A DNA stretch of 64,000 bases, taken from Diplosphaera chodatii. Taxonomy: Eukaryota > Chlorophyta > Trebouxiophyceae > Prasiolales > Stichococcaceae. The translations under genes and the position numbers were made by a program. This document shows positions 58,101-64,000 of this stretch, piece by piece. Within the stretch, counting starts at the first letter, position 1. Each line of letters starts with the position of its first letter. Below the pieces are notes generated by a model. That model was not told the DNA's origin, ran no database searches, and was given only the letters and a program-made list of their open reading frames with translations. Location: contig JAALGY010000015.1 in the NCBI GenBank assembly GCA_032358165.1, positions 2,542,001 to 2,606,000 on the forward strand. The letters run 5' to 3'.

Positions 58101-61100
58101 CTGCGGACTGCAGCAGGGGCAGGCGCAGCCTGCCGGTGGCACCTGCTGTGTGCTTCACCACATGTCGACATGCGCACCTTGGCACCAAACCAGGGCGTGG
58201 CCTACTACAGTGCACATCTCGAAGCAGCCTCAGCTCGTTGTCCCAGTCTCTGCGAGCCCTGCAAAGGAATGTCGGCTCGAGGCCCCCAGCAAACCCCCCT
58301 GCCGCAGGTGGACACCGCGGCGGACATGATCACAGACCTGATGCAGCCGGAGGACGAGGCGCGCAATGAGCACAAGCGCATGCAGCTGCGCGAGCTGGCC
58401 GCCCTCAACGGCACCCTCAAGGTGGGAAACTGTACACTGTGGCTGCCATAACGGGAGTTCGAGCAGGAACAGCCACGTGAAGTACTTACTCCTGTTCTCG
58501 CGAGGCACTGACAGTGTGACACCAGCTCTGCATTTTGCGACCATTCTTGGGCGCATGACTGAGCTGCGCCCACCTTGCAGGAGTTCGAGGAGCAACCGTG
58601 CTTCCTGTGCGGGGAGACGGGGCACCGGCAGTGGGAGTGCCCCAACACGAAGGAGGAGGGCTTCAAGCTGTCCGAGGAGATGCAGTCCAAGGTGCAGGCG
58701 CTGTACGCCCGCGACATCGCGCGCCGCGAGGTGCGCCCCCGCCGCTTCCAGCTTCCTGCTTGGGACTTGTGTCATTGCTCATAAGCGCATTTGCCCACTG
58801 TACACCCTGCAGCGGCACAATGCTGGCAGCAGCAAGGAGATACTGCGTGCCCTTTTGCAGGTTCTCAGTTTCATCCCACTGTTGCGGCATTGTGTCTTCT
58901 CGCAGTGTGTATGCATGCACATTGGGGTTGCTGAACCTCTGTGTGCTTGCAGCACACCCAGCCTCGTTCAAGGCTGTTGCACCAGTCCCCGTCTGTGTGA
59001 CTCACACCTTTGCTTCCTCTTTGTTTCACACGTGATGTCAAGTGCCCTTGTATGCTGCAGGGTGGGGACGTGGCGGGCGCGGTGTCACAGGAGGACGAGT
59101 ACAAGGCCTTCCTGTCGCAGCTGGGCGGTGGGGCACCCGGCGCCGCCGCAACGCCCCGCCCCGGCGCCCCCGGGATGGGCGGCGGCATCAAGCACGAGGG
59201 CCTTGGTAAGCAGAAACATGCTGACCCTTCTCTCCATTGGTTGTCGCCCAGCCTGTCACCCATGTTGTGCTTGCACTCGATGCCCTGCCCTCGCGGCCAT
59301 GCACACAAACTTTGCGCGAGGCCCTGCCTGCTGCTTGTCAGCAGGAGTAGCAGGGTCGGTTGTTGCCTTCATGTACTGCACTCTCTGGGCTGCAGCATCA
59401 CACTTTATGAGCTGACATCAGGTTCACTGGGGGTGCACTTGCAGGCTTCAGGCCGCGGGGGCGGCCAGGCGATGAGCTGCCCGATTCGTGCAAGCTGTAT
59501 GTGGGCAGCCTGCCGGACTCGGTGACAGACGACACGCTGCGCAACGAGTTCTCGAAGTACGGCGAGGTGCTGCACGCAATCGTGCTCAAGGACATGGCGA
59601 CGCAAATGGTGAGTTTCCTTGTGCAAACATGGAGTTGCTTGATCCTCTTGACGTCGCTCACTGATGACACAATCTCCTCGACTTCACTGCTGTAGATGTA
59701 CACCAGAGGGCGCAGGCAAGCTGTTGTGGGAATCAGCACTTCTGTCAATCGCTCAGTGTCTCTTGACCATCGCATTGTACAGCAGTCACCCTCGGTGTGC
59801 TTCTGTGCTCTGCTGCAGAGTCGTGGCTATGGGTTTGTACACATGTCAAACGAGGAGACGGCCCGGGCAGCTGCGGATGGCATGCACGGGAAGATGATTG
59901 AGGGCCGCGCCATTGTTGCCCGCCTGCGCTCTGGTGGTGAGCAAGCAGAGCAACACCCACGCTGTGCACCCGACAAGCAACACAGTGGTCATAGCGTCAT
60001 GCCAGCATTGGCACTGCTGCCCTTTGACAGCTGCAGGACTCGTCTACACATGAAAGCCTGGCAGATTAGGCCCGATGTTCTGGATTCCTGTCCTGCAGCG
60101 CCGCCCCCCAAGCCGGTTCAGAGGCCGGATGTGCCGGATGATGCGAAGCTGTACGTGTCCAACCTGCCGTCGTCCATGAACAACGACCTGCTGCGCTCTG
60201 TGTTCGCGCCCTTTGGCGAGGTGCGCCATTGACAGCTTCTTTGTTTGGGCGATATCTAGGATCATGTGACTGTTGGGTCGTTTGCAAGCATGCTCCTGCG
60301 CTGGCAACCTGCTGGATCTTGGCTGCACACCAGATGTCTGTAACCATGCTGCATGCGACCACCTGACTGACTGCTGTTGTGCAGGTGTACGATGCCCGTG
60401 CGATCGGCAGCAATGTCGGCCCCTGCCGCGGCTTTGGCTTCGTGACCATGGGCACCGTGGAAGCTGCAGCCGCCGCCATCAAGTGCGTCCTGGTGCCTGT
60501 AATGCTGACCGCAGCCGCCCCAAGGCAGTCGGGGCTGTTTGATGGGTCCTGCCATTCAACCCATCTCCCTGAGCATCCAAAACCTGTGCCTCTTGCTGCG
60601 CGCAGGGGCATCAACGGCTACAAGATGGCGGACAAGATGCTGTCTGTGCGCATCGCGGGGCAGCCACGGCCTCCTGGCGGCCCGCCGATGGGCGGCCCCC
60701 CTGGAGCAGGCGGTGCCCCAACAATGCGCCCGGCCTATGGCGCTCCCCGACCGCCGGCTGGCCCCCCTGGGGCGCCTCTGCCCCCGGGTACCCCCCCTGG
60801 GGCACCCCCGCAGGGCGCCCCGCAGCCATATGGCGCGCCCCGCCCGCCGCCGGTGGGTGCCTACTCATCCACCCTGAGATATCTTCTTCTAGAGCAGACA
60901 GGTTGCTGTGAACGAAAGCCAACAGACTGAGCGCAACATGATGATGATGAGGTATACAGATGGTGCCAATGACTTCCACTGCCTTTCGGGGTTGTAGTTA
61001 TATCACCGCAAATCCTAATTATTTGCAGGGCTATGGAGCACCGCCGCCGGGCTACGGTGCGCCTCCACCGGGTTATGCTCCGTATGGTGCGCCCCCGCCC

Positions 61101-61943
61101 TATGGCTACCCTGGCTACGGCTACCCGCCCGGGTACGGGGCGCCGCCGCCGTACGGGTACCCGCCTGCCGGATATGGCGCGCCTCCCATGGTGGGTTCCA
61201 TGCTATGAAGTCCATGTGTGAGCAGCCATCCGAGCACGCCTGCCTGGCTCCTTGTCTCAGTTCTGCCCACTGCAGTCCTCAGCAAACATCTCTGCAAAGA
61301 GGAATGCCTTGCAGTGTCACAGCAGCTGCATCACCCCTCACCAAGGCAGCTGTCCCGATGACGAATGCTGCTGCTGGGCGCTGCAGGGTGCCTACCCGCC
61401 GGCGTATGGGGCGCCGCCGGGGACTGCCCCGCCTCCTCCTGGGTCTGCGCCGCCTGAGCAGTCCTACGGCGCCCCGCCACCGGCACCACCACCTGAGGCT
61501 GCAGCACCACCGGCACCAGCAGCGGTGGGCTCTGCCGATTTCTTTGCCTCGCTGACTTGATGGCGATGCTGCTATGGTGGCAGTTGCCCGATATGGAACC
61601 ATGCAGCAATGTTTGCCTGGCACACCAGATCCATCTTGTAGCCTAGGCGGTTGTACCGACAATTGTTCATGTTGCCGTGCTCTGCTACAGGCACCCGCGT
61701 GGCAGCCGCCGCTACCGCAGGAGGCATCAAAGGCGCCTGAAGTTAAGGCTGAGCCGCAGCAGCAGGTCATGTCCGAGTACGAGCGCTTCATGGCCGAGGT
61801 GCGTCCATTGGACCCCCTGACAGTGTTGCACCGTGCAGGACGCATCACGATGCAGTCGCCTTGTTGCAGCAGCTGAGTGCAGCTGCCAACTGACCCTGCA
61901 CTGTCTACGCTAACACATGCAGATGGGGCAGGCGCTCCCTTAA
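55160..61943 (+). CDS. SF1: Splicing factor 1 / branch-point binding protein with two RRMs
   Basis: SF1 recognises the intron branch point and pairs with U2AF65 early in splicing. ATG at 55160 ([20 protein letters not shown]) opens a long Ala/Pro-rich region containing two UHM-ligand motifs, [11 protein letters not shown] (around residue 256) and KKKRKSRWET (around residue 363, across an intron). The SF1 helix-hairpin and KH-QUA2 follow: [55 protein letters not shown]. One zinc knuckle, [14 protein letters not shown], lies near 58596. The conserved [12 protein letters not shown] follows. RRM1 is [14 protein letters not shown] to RGYGFVHM (59490-59935); RRM2 is [14 protein letters not shown] to RGFGFVTM and LSVRIAG (60150-60660). 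A Pro/Gly/Tyr-rich PYGAPPP tail ends MGQALP-stop at 61941-61943. Plant SF1 normally has one RRM and two knuckles. Confidence 0.95.
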
Positions 61944-63026
61944 CCCTACTGATGACATCCGTCCTGGCGTGATGACAAACCAAGGCTGCTGACAAGGGGA
62001 ACAGCCTCCGTTGTGCTGCTGTGGAGGGCGGCAGTTGGATGCTGCAGGAGGCGACAGCTGTCAATGCGGAATTATGCAGTGATACGGTATATCATGCTGA
62101 GTCAAAGTCGTTGTTCCAAGGTGTCCCATTCACTGCAGCGGCTGCCAAGTCAGCATGGCATCTGGCAGCATGGCGCGGGTCTGCCTCTCATCACCCTGTG
62201 GGCCCATCGTGCCTCTGTGCACGTCTGTGCAGAGATTCAGTTTGGTGGTGTTTCCTGCATGGATGATGTTGTGTTGCTGGCGCAGGCTGTAGTTGTGCAG
62301 TGCCCTGTCCTAATCTTTACAACTGGTTCTCATGAAAGTGTGTTTGTCATCTGGTCTGCATCAGTTATCGTGATGCATCAGCTCTCTTCATGCCATCTGA
62401 CCGGCTGACGTTTCTCGCTTGCTGTGCGAGACGCCTGCAGCCTGCCAACACCGGCATAATCGCTACAGTGCCTTCTGTGCACGTGGACATCGGTTGGCAA
62501 GAGTGAGGCACAAGTGGAGCTCGTGATCAGGAATCCTTGAGGCATCCTGTCAATGCATCTGTCCATGAATGGTAGTGCAGGGAGCATGCACCTATCACAT
62601 GGCTGTTGTACGGCGCATGTTGCCTATGCCAGCTCATGCAAACAGCTGACTCTGTCAACAGATTGATGAGACAGCAGCAAGGCCGCAACAAGGTCAGGAT
62701 CCTTTGCGGAATGCTGGGCTTCGAGCGCTCTGCTTGCCGCATCCATGCTTTCAAAATTCAAATGCACGTGCTTGCAGACTGCATTCAACTGGTCGACCTG
62801 CCGCTGGCGAACTCGTTCAGTGCACTGTCACACTGATTTCGAATGACACCAAAGAAGCTTGTTGTTTTGCTCGCCCCCGGTTGTGTCGGTGTCTTGCAAG
62901 GTTGCTCTTGGCCAGATGCAACAAGTGATCGATACGCAATACTTGCACGACATAGGCTACGAGCCAACGCCTGAGCTGCCAGGTACCATCCGCAGTCCTC
63001 AAACATGATTGTGATGTTGGCTGACC
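61944..63026. other. SF1 3' region and upstream of the right-edge gene
   Basis: About 1.1 kb after the SF1 stop. I see no convincing coding frame, no forward TGTAA, no repeat and no RNA gene. It presumably holds the SF1 3' UTR and the promoter of the next gene. Confidence 0.35.
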
Positions 63027-64000
63027 ATGCGCAACGCACCACCTGAACTCACACAATGCAACCATGCCACCGGCGCAGATGCGGTGGACCTGCCACCTCG
63101 AACCTGGATCCATGAAACATCACAGCAGGAGCCGGACGATCAGATCGACGGAGCTTGCGACACGCCCTACGCTTCAGGCCCACTGCACGGACAGCGTCAA
63201 GCAAACCCTTCGCCGCGGGGCGCTCTAGGTGCGCTGTTGGCCAGCTGCATACACTCACAACCATGGAAGAGGCTGTAAATCGGCATCAAAGCAATCATCT
63301 GTGCTCCTGTCGAAACCCTCAAGCTTTCTGTTGCTGTAAACCGCAGGCCTGCATGCGCCAGGGACCTCCGCTGTTGGAGACCAGCGCCACGTGCAGCAAG
63401 CGGCAGAGGCGGATAGCACAACAGCAGCATGTGCCCTGGAGTCGGAGGCCAGCTGCTGGCCGGGCTCTTTACAGCCGCTGGGCCCTCCACAGCGTCCTCC
63501 GCAGACCAGCTGGCTACACCATCCAGCGTGCTGTGATGTGCGCAAGGCCGCTGGACGCAGTGGGGGGGCCACTGCAGCTGCTGCAGCAAATGCCGCCTCA
63601 CAAATGCACGGGGACGTGCGAAAGCAAACGGCGCCAGATGATGCAGCCTTGTTGCAGCACAGTCACCGTGACAGCTGTGGGGTGCATAGCCCACAACAGG
63701 CATGCGCAGTTACCATGCCGCCAGCAGGAGTGTTAGTACGCCAGCGGAGCAGTGCAGCACACACGACGCCAGCAGCAGCAGCGCAGCCAGCCGCTGCACA
63801 GCCCCCAGAACAGCCAGGCGCGGTGTCAGACCACACGCCGTCACAGGTCACCACGCAGCCGCTGTACTATTCGCCTGGCAACGCCTCCCAGCTTCCTCTG
63901 TGCCCAATCAGCACATCAGCATCTGAGCAGAGGTCTCCGGTAGGCGGCAGTGCGGATCTGCCCAGTCAGCAGGACTGCGAGAAGGATGTGGACCTTGCAC
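63027..64000 (+). CDS. Unknown protein, 5' part, runs off right edge
   Basis: ATG at 63027 opens a 67-codon exon (MRNAPPELTQCNHATGADAV) ending near 63228 at a GTGCGC donor. A 118-nt intron with a CCGCAG acceptor leads to an exon from 63347 that joins in phase and stays open to position 64000, about 217 codons without a stop. The product is rich in Ala, Gln, Ser, Pro and His, with runs such as ATAAAANAAS and TTPAAAAQPAAAQPPEQP, and has no membrane segment or domain I recognise. Low-complexity composition fits a regulatory or scaffold protein, but that is a guess. Reverse-strand frames across 63197-63703 compete, so even the strand is not certain. Confidence 0.35.

Noticed and set aside
58366..59415. 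349-codon forward frame inside SF1
   Set aside because: It runs out of frame through the KH end, the knuckle exon and introns; the SF1 frame explains the conserved motifs.
1..64000. CRISPR arrays, operons, phage genes or a linked defence-like cluster
   Set aside because: No regularly spaced repeats and no phage or bacterial gene runs. All genes are intron-containing eukaryotic genes without a shared pathway.

Overview
The window looks like nuclear DNA of a green alga, most likely a trebouxiophyte (Chlorella- or Coccomyxa-like). The evidence is intron-rich genes with mostly 70-200 nt introns, GT-AG borders with frequent TGCAG acceptors, GC-rich exons, several TGTAA motifs downstream of stops (the usual green algal poly(A) signal), and a mixture of plant-type and alga-type proteins. 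There are no operons, bacterial genes, rRNAs or convincing tRNAs. All gene models below were spliced by eye from reading-frame continuity, intron phase and known family motifs. End coordinates are usually firmer than every internal exon border.

Layout, left to right: a partial HAD-like hydrolase (-, 1-517); a TLDc-domain protein (-, 915-3585); L-seryl-tRNA(Sec) kinase PSTK (+, 4013-5715); the Sec1/Munc18 protein SLY1 (-, 5940-9878); a GT2 cellulose-synthase-like membrane glycosyltransferase (+, 11062-16680); a nuclear-encoded RNase M5-like Toprim protein (-, 17512-19766); a secreted GH37 trehalase (+, 20365-24997) whose long first intron carries a TIR-like repeat; an expansin-like protein with three CBM1-like cysteine modules (-, 25633-29729); Y-family DNA polymerase kappa (-, 30401-35603); protein-only RNase P, PRORP (+, 37087-43091); a large ABCG transporter with a cysteine-rich ectodomain (-, 43749-54364); the branch-point binding protein SF1 (+, 55160-61943); and an open-ended unknown gene (+, 63027 to the right edge).

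Neighbours are mostly divergent or convergent, so several spacers probably hold shared promoters (3586-4012, 9879-11061, 19767-20364, 35604-37086, 54365-55159) or meeting 3' ends (5716-5939, 16681-17511, 24998-25632, 43092-43748). The genes do not form one pathway. Loose themes are RNA processing (RNase M5-like, PRORP, SF1, PSTK), cell wall and extracellular sugar (GT2, trehalase, expansin), membrane traffic and transport (SLY1, ABCG), and genome maintenance (Pol kappa).

The observations most worth a second look are a PRORP whose four zinc ligands all appear to be gone while its four catalytic aspartates remain; an SF1 with two RRMs, two UHM-ligand motifs and one zinc knuckle; a Pol kappa whose UBZ finger (CxxC...HxxxH) is rebuilt across an intron; the expansin with three CBM1-like modules; and the eukaryotic RNase M5 homologue.
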